Below are positions 26,562 through 33,970 of a DNA stretch of 64,000 bases, in pieces. Position numbers and translations under genes: made by a program. The notes below the pieces were generated by a model that saw nothing but the letters and a program-made list of their open reading frames with translations, did no database searches and was not told the origin of the DNA. The first letter of the stretch is position 1, and each line of letters begins with the position of its first letter. Source of the stretch: Bradyrhizobium manausense (lineage in GTDB: Bacteria; Pseudomonadota; Alphaproteobacteria; Rhizobiales; Xanthobacteraceae); NCBI RefSeq assembly GCF_018129685.1, contig NZ_JAFCLG010000011.1, positions 118,460 to 182,459 of the forward strand. The letters are read 5' to 3'.

Positions 26562-27053
26562 ATGGACAGCCCCGCCCGCAACATCGCCCTTGTTCCCCCG
26601 CCTGACCGCCGCCAGTCGGAAACAGCGCTCGCCATCGCGCGCGGCACGGCGCGGCTGTTGCGCTCGCTGGGGTTCACCTGCATCAGCGAATTGCCGCTGC
26701 CGTCGGGCCGCCGCGCCGATCTGGTCGCGCTGAACGAGCGCGGCGAAATCTGGATCGTCGAGATCAAGTCATCGATCGAGGATTTGCGCGCCGATCAGAA
26801 ATGGCACGAATACCGCGCCCATTGCGATCGGCTGTTCTTCGCCTTCACGCAGGATTTGCCGTGCGAGATTTTTCCTGACGGCACCGGCCTGATCATTGCG
26901 GACGCCTATGGTGCGCACATGCATTGTGAAGCGCCCGAGCACAGGATCGCGGCTGCGACGCGCAAGCAGATGACGGTGCGGTTTGGCATGACCGCGGCCT
27001 TGCGGATCAACCGCCTGGTCGATCCGCAGGGCCATGCGGATTTCTGGGAATGA
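26562..27053 (+). CDS. mmcB: MmcB-family DNA repair protein (PD-(D/E)XK-like)
   Basis: Protein of 163 residues of the MmcB family, which in Caulobacter is linked to damage-induced mutagenesis together with ImuAB-DnaE2. The nuclease-like core is visible: GRRADLVAL (Asp at about 51) followed by IWIVEIKSS (E-x-K at about 65-67). I looked for an alphaproteobacterial LexA box (GTTC-N7-GTTC or its GAAC form) in the short upstream region and did not see one, and that region is largely a palindromic repeat. So SOS control is not supported by the sequence here. Confidence 0.88.
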   Translation: MDSPARNIALVPPPDRRQSETALAIARGTARLLRSLGFTCISELPLPSGRRADLVALNERGEIWIVEIKSSIEDLRADQKWHEYRAHCDRLFFAFTQDLPCEIFPDGTGLIIADAYGAHMHCEAPEHRIAAATRKQMTVRFGMTAALRINRLVDPQGHADFWE

Positions 27054-27056
27054 ATG

Positions 27057-27172
27057 CGTAGGGTGGGTTAGCCGAAGGCGTAACCCACCTCTTTGGTTTC
27101 CGCGGCGACAGAAGTGGTGGGTTACGCCGAGCAGCTGCGCTTTGCGCATCTGCGCGGCTAACCCACCCTACG
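27057..27172. repeat. Palindromic intergenic repeat (type C, copy 2)
   Basis: Best preserved type C copy. Arms CGTAGGGTGGGTTAGCC and GGCTAACCCACCCTACG are perfect, with an inner AACCCACC...GGTGGGTT pair. It lies between convergent mmcB and regR and could end both transcripts. Confidence 0.88.
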
Positions 27173-27178
27173 ACACCA

Positions 27179-27733
27179 TTACCGCGGCGCGCGCTTTGCC
27201 AGAATCCGCTGCAGCGTGCGGCGGTGCATGTTGAGCCTGCGCGCCGTCTCCGAAACGTTGCGGTTGCACATCTCGTAGATGCGCTGGATGTGCTCCCAGC
27301 GCACGCGGTCGGCGGACATCGGGTTTGCCGGCAGCTCGGATTTGTCCGTGCTGGTCGAAAGCAGCGCGGCGACGACGTCGTCGGCATCCGCAGGCTTCGA
27401 GAGATAGTCGACCGCGCCCATCTTCACGGCGGTGACCGCGGTGGCGATGTTGCCATAGCCGGTCAGCACGATCGCGCGCGCTTCGGGGCGCTTCTTCTTG
27501 AGCGCGGAGACGACGTCGAGGCCGTTGCCGTCGCCGAGGCGAAGATCGACCACGGCAAAGGCGGGCGCGGACCTGCCGATCTGTGCAAGACCATCCGAAA
27601 CCGTGTCACATGACGTCACCGCAAAGCCGCGCGTTTCCATGGCGCGCGACAGGCGCTCCAGGAATGGCTTGTCGTCTTCCACGATCAGAAGCGAGCGGTC
27701 GGTATGTTCGTTCAGCTCAGTGATGGCGTTCAA
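27179..27733 (-). CDS. regR: Redox response regulator RegR (ActR/PrrA/RegA family)
   Basis: DNA-binding response regulator of 184 residues. The receiver domain (about 14-125) has the phospho-acceptor Asp63 in AVVDLRLGDGNG and acidic pocket ED19-20. A conserved linker leads to a Fis-type helix-turn-helix whose sequence NVSETARRLNMHRRTLQRIL is the nearly invariant DNA-binding end of this family. The start is taken as TTG at 27733, because it gives the 184-residue length and Asp63 numbering known for B. japonicum RegR; longer frames to 27814 add unrelated residues. It follows regS on the same strand. RegR controls nif, denitrification and other redox-linked genes in that species. Confidence 0.95.
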   Translation of the reverse strand: MNAITELNEHTDRSLLIVEDDKPFLERLSRAMETRGFAVTSCDTVSDGLAQIGRSAPAFAVVDLRLGDGNGLDVVSALKKKRPEARAIVLTGYGNIATAVTAVKMGAVDYLSKPADADDVVAALLSTSTDKSELPANPMSADRVRWEHIQRIYEMCNRNVSETARRLNMHRRTLQRILAKRAPR

Positions 27734-27837
27734 GGTCCTGTCCTCTCTCCTTGCGCACCTGAATATGGCGTCGCAATCAGGCGGTGCCAAGGCCGCCAAT
27801 AGTCGATCGGGCACGACGTGCGACGCAAGGTCGCGGC

Positions 27838-29148
27838 CTATCCTGTTGTTTCCTCGACGTTCTCGGCAGTCTCAAAACGCGCGCGGGGCCATGCGATCTG
27901 GACCACCGCACCGTGATCCGGAAAGGTCCTGTTGGTAAACGAGACCTTGGCGCCGGTGCGTTCGAGCAGCGTGCGGGCGATGAACACGCCGAGCCCGAGG
28001 CCGCCGCCGGCGTCCTGGGTGCGCCGGCGCGACAAATAAGGCTCGCCGATCCGGTTCATGAGATCGGGCGGAATGCCCGGGCCGTCGTCGGAGATCACGA
28101 TCTCGATGGTTTCGTTGTTCCACCACGCATTCACTTCTACCGTGGTGCGCGCGAAATCGACGGCATTCTCGATGATGTTGCCGACGCCGTAGAGCACCGC
28201 GGGATTGCGCGATCCGACCGGCTCCGGTGTCGCCGCCACCGCGATCCGAACCTTGATGTCGATGCCGAAATCGCGGTGCGGCGCCACCACCTCCTCAATC
28301 AGCTCGGACAGTTTCATGCGGTCGAACGGCGCGCCGGAGGAGGAGAGCTGGGTGATCTTGCCGAGGATGTCGCGGCAGCGCTGCGTCTGCTCGCGCAAGG
28401 TCTTGAGATCGGCGGCGATGCTCGGGTCCTTCACGGTCTTCTCCAGCTCGCGCGAGATCAGGAAGATGGTCGCGAGCGGCGTGCCGAGCTCGTGCGCGGC
28501 TGCGGCGGCGAGGCCGTCGATCTGGGTCAGGTGCTGTTCGCGCGTCAGCACCAGCTCGGTCGCGGCGAGCGCGTCCGCAAGCTTGCGCGCCTCTTCGGTC
28601 ACCTGGAACGAGTAGAGGCTGGTGACGCCGATCGCGAGCACGATCGAAAGCCAGACGCCGACGAGATAGATCGGCGGCAGCACCACGGGATCTTCGGCGT
28701 CCCATGGCAGCGGCAGGTGAACAAAGAACAGGATCGACGCACAGGCCACGGCCAGAAGGCCGAGGGCAAAAGTGAGCCGGGCCGGCAGGGCGGTGGCCGA
28801 AATCAGCACCGGCGCCAGGAACAGGAACGAGAACGGGTTCTGCAATCCGCCGGTGAAGAACAACAGGCCTGCCAGTTCCAGGATGTTCAGCGCCAGCAGC
28901 GCGGCGGCGTGAATCGGCTCCAGCCGCCGCATCGGATTGACCGCGGTCTGGAGCCCCAGATTGAGCATGGCCGACAGGCCGATGATGGTGACGCAGGGAA
29001 CGACCTCGACATTGAACTCGAGCCCCTGCGCCACGACGAAGATCGCCGCCAACTGGCCGAGCACCGCGAGCCAGCGCAGCCGCAGGATGGTGTCCAGGCG
29101 GATGTGTCGTTGCGACGGGCGGAAGTCGGAGGCGGCGGTCTCGGTCAT
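27838..29148 (-). CDS. regS: Redox sensor histidine kinase RegS (RegB/PrrB family)
   Basis: Membrane kinase of 436 residues that phosphorylates RegR. About six membrane segments fill residues 25-195. The quinone-linked motif GGLQNPF of RegB-type kinases lies between segments 3 and 4. The phospho-acceptor is His219 in AAAHELGTPLATI, and the redox-active Cys of the family is kept in QRCRDILGKI (about residue 258). ATP-binding parts are IIENAVDFA, ISDDGPGIP and GGGLGLGVFIA. ATG at 29148 is chosen; upstream in-frame residues to 29199 are not conserved-looking. A 104-bp gap separates it from regR. A divergent ABC exporter gene shares its promoter region. Confidence 0.95.
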   Translation of the reverse strand: MTETAASDFRPSQRHIRLDTILRLRWLAVLGQLAAIFVVAQGLEFNVEVVPCVTIIGLSAMLNLGLQTAVNPMRRLEPIHAAALLALNILELAGLLFFTGGLQNPFSFLFLAPVLISATALPARLTFALGLLAVACASILFFVHLPLPWDAEDPVVLPPIYLVGVWLSIVLAIGVTSLYSFQVTEEARKLADALAATELVLTREQHLTQIDGLAAAAAHELGTPLATIFLISRELEKTVKDPSIAADLKTLREQTQRCRDILGKITQLSSSGAPFDRMKLSELIEEVVAPHRDFGIDIKVRIAVAATPEPVGSRNPAVLYGVGNIIENAVDFARTTVEVNAWWNNETIEIVISDDGPGIPPDLMNRIGEPYLSRRRTQDAGGGLGLGVFIARTLLERTGAKVSFTNRTFPDHGAVVQIAWPRARFETAENVEETTG

Positions 29149-29169
29149 GACAGGCCAATCTAGCGGTGC

Positions 29170-29191
29170 GCGTGTCCGATCACAAACACGC
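29170..29191. promoter_or_regulatory. Inverted repeat in the regS / exporter divergent promoter region
   Basis: Dyad GCGTGT-N10-ACACGC, 22 bp upstream of the regS start and 85 bp upstream of the exporter ATPase start. It could bind an autoregulator such as RegR or another factor. No FixK-type box (TTGAT-N4-ATCAA) is seen in this region. Confidence 0.35.
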
Positions 29192-29275
29192 TGGCCCACG
29201 ATTCCAACGAGTTACAAATCCTTCGAGCGACAAGTCTTGCACTCCACCGCGCAATGGCGGAAGAACGCCTCTAGC

Positions 29276-30094
29276 ATGACTGAGAACGCCAAGGCATCAA
29301 GTCGGCCGACTGTCGCGGACAGCACTTTGTCCGCGGCCATCGAGGTCGATCGTCTGGTCAAGGTCTACAAGCAGACCCGCGCGGTGGACGGCATCTCCTT
29401 CTCGCTTCCGCGCGGCAGCATCACCGGGTTGCTCGGCGGCAACGGCGCCGGCAAGACCACCACCATCGCGATGATCATGGGGCTGGTTCTGCCGACGTCA
29501 GGCCGCGTCCGCGTGCTCGGGCACCGGATGCCCGAAGAGAGCGCGGAGGTACTGGGGCGGATGAATTTCGAAAGCCCCTATGTCGACATGCCGATGCGGC
29601 TGACGGTGCGGCAGAACCTCACCATTTTCGGCAAGCTCTATGCCGTGAAGCATCTTCCCGACCGCATCGCCAAACTCGCCGCCGAGCTCGATCTCAACGA
29701 CTTCATCGACCGCGCCAATGGCAAGCTCTCCGCCGGGCAGAAGACCCGCGTCGCGCTGGCGAAGGCGCTGATCAATGAGCCCGAGCTGTTGCTGCTGGAC
29801 GAGCCGACCGCCTCGCTCGATCCTGACACGGCCGATTGGGTGCGGGCGCACCTGGAGCGGTATCGCAAGGACAACAACGCGACCATCCTGCTGGCCTCGC
29901 ACAACATGCTCGAGGTCGAGCGTCTCTGCGACCGCGTCATCATCATGAAGCGCGGCCGCGTCGAGGACGACGACACGCCGGACGCCATTATGGCCCGCTA
30001 TAACCGCACCACGCTGGAGGAGGTGTTCCTCGACGTCGCGCGCGGTCGGGTGAACGACGCGAAGGAGGGGCAGGATGAGCAACTGTCCTCGTAG
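29276..30094 (+). CDS. ABC-2 type exporter ATP-binding protein
   Basis: Cytoplasmic ATPase of 272 residues for an ABC-2 exporter of the broad NodI/CcmA/DrrA kind. Walker A is GGNGAGKTTT (about residue 57), the signature LSAGQKTRVALAKAL (about 150), Walker B LLLLDEPTASLDP (about 170) and the switch His is in LLASHNM. ATG at 29276 is chosen. Its TAG stop is the first part of a palindromic repeat, so the exact C-terminus may have been set by that insertion. The permease gene follows after 285 bp filled by nested repeats. Substrate unknown; possibilities include a polysaccharide, lipid or drug. Confidence 0.9.
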   Translation: MTENAKASSRPTVADSTLSAAIEVDRLVKVYKQTRAVDGISFSLPRGSITGLLGGNGAGKTTTIAMIMGLVLPTSGRVRVLGHRMPEESAEVLGRMNFESPYVDMPMRLTVRQNLTIFGKLYAVKHLPDRIAKLAAELDLNDFIDRANGKLSAGQKTRVALAKALINEPELLLLDEPTASLDPDTADWVRAHLERYRKDNNATILLASHNMLEVERLCDRVIIMKRGRVEDDDTPDAIMARYNRTTLEEVFLDVARGRVNDAKEGQDEQLSS

Positions 30095-30368
30095 CCCGGA
30101 TGGAGCGCAGCGTAATCCGGGACCCTTGTCGCTTGCGGCAGGCCGCGTCGCGCATGGGGGCCTTGATTGCTCTATCCGAGCCCACAGCCGTCATCCTGAG
30201 GTGCGCGCCCTTCGCGCGCCTCGAAGGATGAATTGCAAGCGTATGTGGCCCATCCTTCGAGGCAAGCCTTGCGATGCGCTACGCATCGCAAGGCTTGCAC
30301 CTCAGGATGACGCCGGTGTTTGTGGCTGGCGCCGCACCCCGGATTACGCTTCGCTCCATCCGGGCTAC
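30091..30368. repeat. Outer palindromic repeat (type H) interrupted by a type A element
   Basis: Outer arms GTAGCCCGGATGGAGCGCAG and CTTCGCTCCATCCGGGCTAC are the two ends of one palindromic element. A full type A element (30189-30312) sits between them. The composite fills almost the whole gap between the exporter ATPase and permease genes. Confidence 0.85.
30189..30312. repeat. Palindromic intergenic repeat (type A, copy 2), nested
   Basis: Arms CGTCATCCTGAGGTGC and GCACCTCAGGATGACG with inner GCCTCGAAGGATG / CATCCTTCGAGGC, and a central TTGCGATGCG / CGCATCGCAA stem. It matches 12686-12837 in the arms but differs in the loop. Confidence 0.88.
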
Positions 30369-30379
30369 GAGTTACCCAA

Positions 30380-31198
30380 ATGACCGACCTCTCCCTCCAC
30401 CACGGGATCTCCCTTCACCGCATCGGCGCGATGATCCTGCGCTACTGGTATCTCCTGATGTCGTCCTGGCCGCGGTTGCTGGAACTGTTGTACTGGCCGG
30501 CGCTCCAGGTCATCACCTGGGGGTTCATCCAGTCCTACGTCGCGCAGAACGCCAACTTCTTCGCGCGTGCGGGTGGCACGCTGATCGGCGCCGTCATCCT
30601 CTGGGACATCCTGTTCCGCGGCCAGCTCGGTTTCTCCATCTCTTTTCTCGAGGAGATGTGGGCGCGCAACCTCGGCAACCTCATGATGAGCCCGCTGAAG
30701 CCGATCGAATTTCTGCTCTCGCTGACGGTGATGAGCCTGATCCGGCTCGCGATCGGCGTCATCCCGATGACGCTGCTCGCGCTGTTCCTGTTTCACTTCA
30801 ACTTCTACGGCCTCGGCCTGCCGCTGATCGCCTTCTTCTGCAATCTGATCTTCACCAGCTGGTCGGTCGGCATCTTCGTCTCGGGCCTGGTGCTGCGGAA
30901 CGGCCTCGGCGCCGAAAGCATCGTCTGGACCTTGATGTTCGCCATCATGCCGCTTGCCTGCATCTATTATCCGGTCAGCGTCTTGCCCGGCTGGCTGCAA
31001 TATGTCGCCTGGTCGCTGCCACCGACCTACGTGTTCGAAGGCATGCGGGCCCTCCTGATCGAGAACACCTTCCGGACCGATTTGATGCTGGAAGCGTTGG
31101 CCATCAATGCGGGGCTTCTGGTTGCTTCTTTTTGGGCATTCCTTGCCCTTTTGCGCAGCGCCAAGATGCACGGCTCGCTCCTGTCGGGCGGCGAATAA
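30380..31198 (+). CDS. ABC-2 type exporter permease
   Basis: Inner-membrane protein of 272 residues with six predicted membrane segments, the partner of the ATPase encoded just upstream. The ABC-2 family region LPGWLQYVAWSLPPTYVFEGMRALL lies near the C-terminus (about 210-235). The ATG at 30380 stands 12 bp after the end of the nested repeat and has only GAG as a possible ribosome site, so translation may be weak. ATPase and permease are of equal length and the same strand, a normal two-gene half-exporter pair that would act as a dimer. Confidence 0.9.
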   Translation: MTDLSLHHGISLHRIGAMILRYWYLLMSSWPRLLELLYWPALQVITWGFIQSYVAQNANFFARAGGTLIGAVILWDILFRGQLGFSISFLEEMWARNLGNLMMSPLKPIEFLLSLTVMSLIRLAIGVIPMTLLALFLFHFNFYGLGLPLIAFFCNLIFTSWSVGIFVSGLVLRNGLGAESIVWTLMFAIMPLACIYYPVSVLPGWLQYVAWSLPPTYVFEGMRALLIENTFRTDLMLEALAINAGLLVASFWAFLALLRSAKMHGSLLSGGE

Positions 31199-31286
31199 TG
31201 TCACTTTCTCGTGGATTCAGGCTGGTTTCGCCGCTGCGGCCACGTAGATGTACGGAACCATGGATTGACGCAATATTACGCATTCG

Positions 31287-31298
31287 GCAGTATGCTGC
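31287..31298. promoter_or_regulatory. Dyad GCAG-N4-CTGC upstream of phaZ
   Basis: Short inverted repeat 22 bp before the phaZ start, downstream of a possible -35 (TTGACG at 31265). PhaR-type regulators of PHB genes bind TGC-rich dyads, but the order here (GCAG first) differs from the published CTGC-N-GCAG form, so this is only a candidate. Confidence 0.25.
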
Positions 31299-31319
31299 GA
31301 TGCGAAGAGGATTTTGACC

Positions 31320-32648
31320 ATGCCTATTGGTGAGTTTGGCGGCGCACCGCCCCTGGCGGCAGAAGGCAGTCCGGTCCTGACCACGCCGATGTACTGGATG
31401 TACGAGATGGCGCACGCCTCCCTCAATCCGGCACGCGCGGTCACCGATGCGACCAAGCTGCTGTTTCAGAATCCGCTGAATCCCTGGGCGCGCACCGAGG
31501 TCGGCAAGTCCGTCGCTGCGGCCTGCGAATTGTTCGAACGGACCACGCGCCGTTATGGCAAGCCGGAATGGGGTCTCAACGACACCGAGGTCAACGGCAT
31601 CCGCGTGCCCGTCGAGGTTCGTTCGGTCTGGGAAAAGCCGTTCTGCAGGCTGCTTTACTTCGATCGCAAGTTCACCCGTCCGCTGCGGAGCCCGCAGCCG
31701 CGCGTGCTGATCGTCGCGCCGATGTCCGGCCACTACGCGACCTTGCTCCGCGGCACGGTCGAGGCCTTCCTGCCGGCGCATGAGGTCTACATCACCGATT
31801 GGGCCGACGCCCGCATGGTGCCGCTCAGCGAAGGCCGCTTCGATCTCGACGATTACATCGACTACGTCATCGAGATGCTGCACGTGCTCGGCGGCAATAC
31901 CCATGTGCTGGCGGTGTGCCAGCCCTCGGTGCCCGTCGTCGCCGCGGTCTCGATCATGGAGGCGCGTCGCGATCCCTTCGTGCCGACCTCGATGACGCTG
32001 ATGGGCGGTCCGATCGACACCCGCCGCAATCCGACCGGAGTGAACAATCTTGCGCAGGAGCGCGGCATCGACTGGTTCCGCAATCACGTCATCACCAAGG
32101 TGCCATTCCCGCATCCGGGCATGATGCGCGACGTCTATCCGGGCTTCCTCCAGCTCAACGGGTTCATCAGCATGAACCTCGACCGGCACATGGACGCCCA
32201 CAAGCAGCTCTTCGCCAATCTGGTGAAGGGCGACGGCGATCTCGTCGACAAGCATCGCGACTTCTATGACGAATATCTCGCGGTGATGGACCTCTCGGCC
32301 GAGTATTATCTGCAGACGGTCGACACCGTGTTCGTCAAGCATTCGCTGCCGAAGGGCGAGATGACCCATCGCGGAACTCGCGTCGACCCGTCGAAGGTCA
32401 CGCGCGTTGCATTGATGACGGTCGAGGGCGAGAACGACGACATCTCCGGTCTCGGTCAGACCGAAGCAACGCACACATTATGCAGTGCGATCCCGGATCA
32501 TCGCCGCGTTCACTACGTCCAGAAGGGCGTTGGACATTACGGTGTGTTCAACGGCTCGCGCTTCAAGTCGGAAATCGTGCCGCGCATCCATGACTTCATG
32601 GTGTCGGCTGCGAATCCGAGCTCGTTGCGGGCGTTAGCGGCCGAATAG
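31320..32648 (+). CDS. phaZ: Intracellular polyhydroxyalkanoate depolymerase
   Basis: Cytoplasmic depolymerase of native PHB granules, 442 residues. It begins with the family-typical PMYWMYEMAHASLNPARA. The lipase-box-like motif is AVCQPSVPVVAA with Cys200 as nucleophile in place of Ser, the hallmark of the intracellular PhaZ family. The catalytic His is in VGHYGVFNGSRF near the C-terminus and a candidate Asp in VEGENDDISGLGQ. ATG at 31320 has AAGAGG nine bases upstream; a TTG at 31314 is less likely. No signal peptide, as expected for granule mobilisation inside the cell. Confidence 0.94.
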   Translation: MPIGEFGGAPPLAAEGSPVLTTPMYWMYEMAHASLNPARAVTDATKLLFQNPLNPWARTEVGKSVAAACELFERTTRRYGKPEWGLNDTEVNGIRVPVEVRSVWEKPFCRLLYFDRKFTRPLRSPQPRVLIVAPMSGHYATLLRGTVEAFLPAHEVYITDWADARMVPLSEGRFDLDDYIDYVIEMLHVLGGNTHVLAVCQPSVPVVAAVSIMEARRDPFVPTSMTLMGGPIDTRRNPTGVNNLAQERGIDWFRNHVITKVPFPHPGMMRDVYPGFLQLNGFISMNLDRHMDAHKQLFANLVKGDGDLVDKHRDFYDEYLAVMDLSAEYYLQTVDTVFVKHSLPKGEMTHRGTRVDPSKVTRVALMTVEGENDDISGLGQTEATHTLCSAIPDHRRVHYVQKGVGHYGVFNGSRFKSEIVPRIHDFMVSAANPSSLRALAAE

Positions 32649-32950
32649 CTCACATATTTCGGCTTTCCCGTCGAATTTCAGGCCCTGCCGGAGGATCCAG
32701 GAGGGCTTTGTTCCCTGCCAGATTCGAGGTAATTAGGTAGTCTCATAGGAGTGAGTCACCCCTCACCCCTTGGGGGTGTCGCATGCGTTCAGCGGGGGCG
32801 AAAAAAGTCGGTTCCAACCCCAGTCTGTAGGGTCTCCCGGACCCCATACCCCTGTATATTGGGCAAATGATTTGTTTTTGCGCCGAGCGCTTTCCCTGGC
32901 GGCGGTTATGGCAGAATCCGGGCGAACTCTTGCTCCCCGGACTCACAGAC
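32649..32950. other. Spacer of about 300 bp without a gene
   Basis: Lies between phaZ and the metallopeptidase gene on the same strand. A short hairpin CACCCC-TTG-GGGGTG is present at about 32774-32790 without a T-run. An in-frame extension of the downstream gene reaches 32867 but looks unlike the family. No repeat of the types seen elsewhere and no RNA gene recognised. Confidence 0.5.
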
Positions 32951-33706
32951 ATGGCCACTCGCGCGCTCCTCTACCGTCGGCCTCACGAACCGAAGACGCT
33001 TCTGATCACCCATGGGTCGCAATTCTTTGCGATTCGGCTGCGCAGGCATCGTCGCGCGCGTCGATACACGCTGAGAATCCATCCGAGTGACCGCGAGGCG
33101 ATCCTCACGATGCCGCCGCGCGGCACGCTCGCCGAGGCCAAGGACTTCGCGCAGCGCCATGGCGCATGGATTGCGGCACGTCTCGGTCGTTTGCCGAAGG
33201 CTGCACCGTTCCAGACTGGCACGGTGATACCGCTTCGCGGCGTTCCCCATCGCATCGTGCACCGCGCAGGCAGCCGCGGCACGGTGTGGACCGAAATTCG
33301 CGACAGCGGCGAACGCATTCTCTGTGTCGCCGGCGGTCTCGAGCATGTCGATCGCCGCGTCAGCGACTTCCTCAAGCGCGAGGCGCGCAAGGATCTGCAG
33401 CGCTCCGCGGAGGCCCATGCCGCCGAGCTTGGCGTCAAGGTGAAGCGGCTCTCGATCCGCGATCAGTCCAGCCGCTGGGGCTCGTGCACCTCGGCGGGCT
33501 CGCTGTCGTTCTCGTGGCGCCTGATCCTGGCGCCGCCCTTCGTGCTGGATTATCTCGCCGCGCATGAAGTGGCCCATCTCGTCGAGATGAACCATTCGGC
33601 GCGTTTCTGGCGCGTCTGCGGCAAGATCTGTCCGTCGATGGAACGCGCCAAGAAGTGGCTCGACACCTACGGCAACGATCTGCACCGGTACGGCGTCGAG
33701 GATTAG
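32951..33706 (+). CDS. YgjP/SprT-like zinc metallopeptidase domain protein (DUF45)
   Basis: Protein of about 251 residues of the M48-related YgjP family. The zinc-binding motif HEVAH is in YLAAHEVAHLVEMNHSARFW (about residue 200) with the third ligand His in NHS. The family segment RDQSSRWGSCTSAGSLSFSWRLILAP stands before it. ATG at 32951 gives the usual size; an in-frame ATG at 32867 would add 28 Cys/Trp-rich residues and is less likely. Exact role unknown; members have been linked to protein quality control or restriction-associated processes. Confidence 0.87.
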   Translation: MATRALLYRRPHEPKTLLITHGSQFFAIRLRRHRRARRYTLRIHPSDREAILTMPPRGTLAEAKDFAQRHGAWIAARLGRLPKAAPFQTGTVIPLRGVPHRIVHRAGSRGTVWTEIRDSGERILCVAGGLEHVDRRVSDFLKREARKDLQRSAEAHAAELGVKVKRLSIRDQSSRWGSCTSAGSLSFSWRLILAPPFVLDYLAAHEVAHLVEMNHSARFWRVCGKICPSMERAKKWLDTYGNDLHRYGVED

Positions 33707-33731
33707 GGCTGGCCGTTAGCCCAACACGCAC

Positions 33732-33839
33732 TGTCGTCGCCCGGCTTGACCGGGCGACCCAGTATTCCAGAGACAATTATTGTGGAGCCGAGAAGCCGCG
33801 GCGTACTGGATTGCCCGCTTTCGCGGGCAATGACAGCGG
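33732..33839. repeat. Palindromic intergenic repeat (type F)
   Basis: Two small hairpins, GTCGCCCGGCTTGACCGGGCGAC on the left and TTGCCCGCTTTCGCGGGCAA on the right, flank a core with CAGTATTCCAG and GCGTACTGGA. It lies between the convergent metallopeptidase and PBP1A genes. The rest of the gap (33840-33970) shows no gene. Confidence 0.75.
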
Positions 33840-33970
33840 AGAGAGCGCGGTTTGCGCCACTATCGCCGATCTGCCTGCCAAATCAACGCCAACACAAATT
33901 CCACCGCACATCACGCCGCAATCCACCGCCTACTGTGCATGGGGTTGTTTTCGCGCTTTTGTTTTGGGCT

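Noticed and set aside
29149..29275. FixK/FNR-type box near regS
   Set aside because: No TTGAT-N4-ATCAA or close variant; only an unrelated GCGTGT dyad is present.
32774..32790. Intrinsic terminator after phaZ
   Set aside because: The stem is only 6 bp, more than 120 bp from the stop and without a T-run, so it is noted in the spacer entry but not called a terminator.
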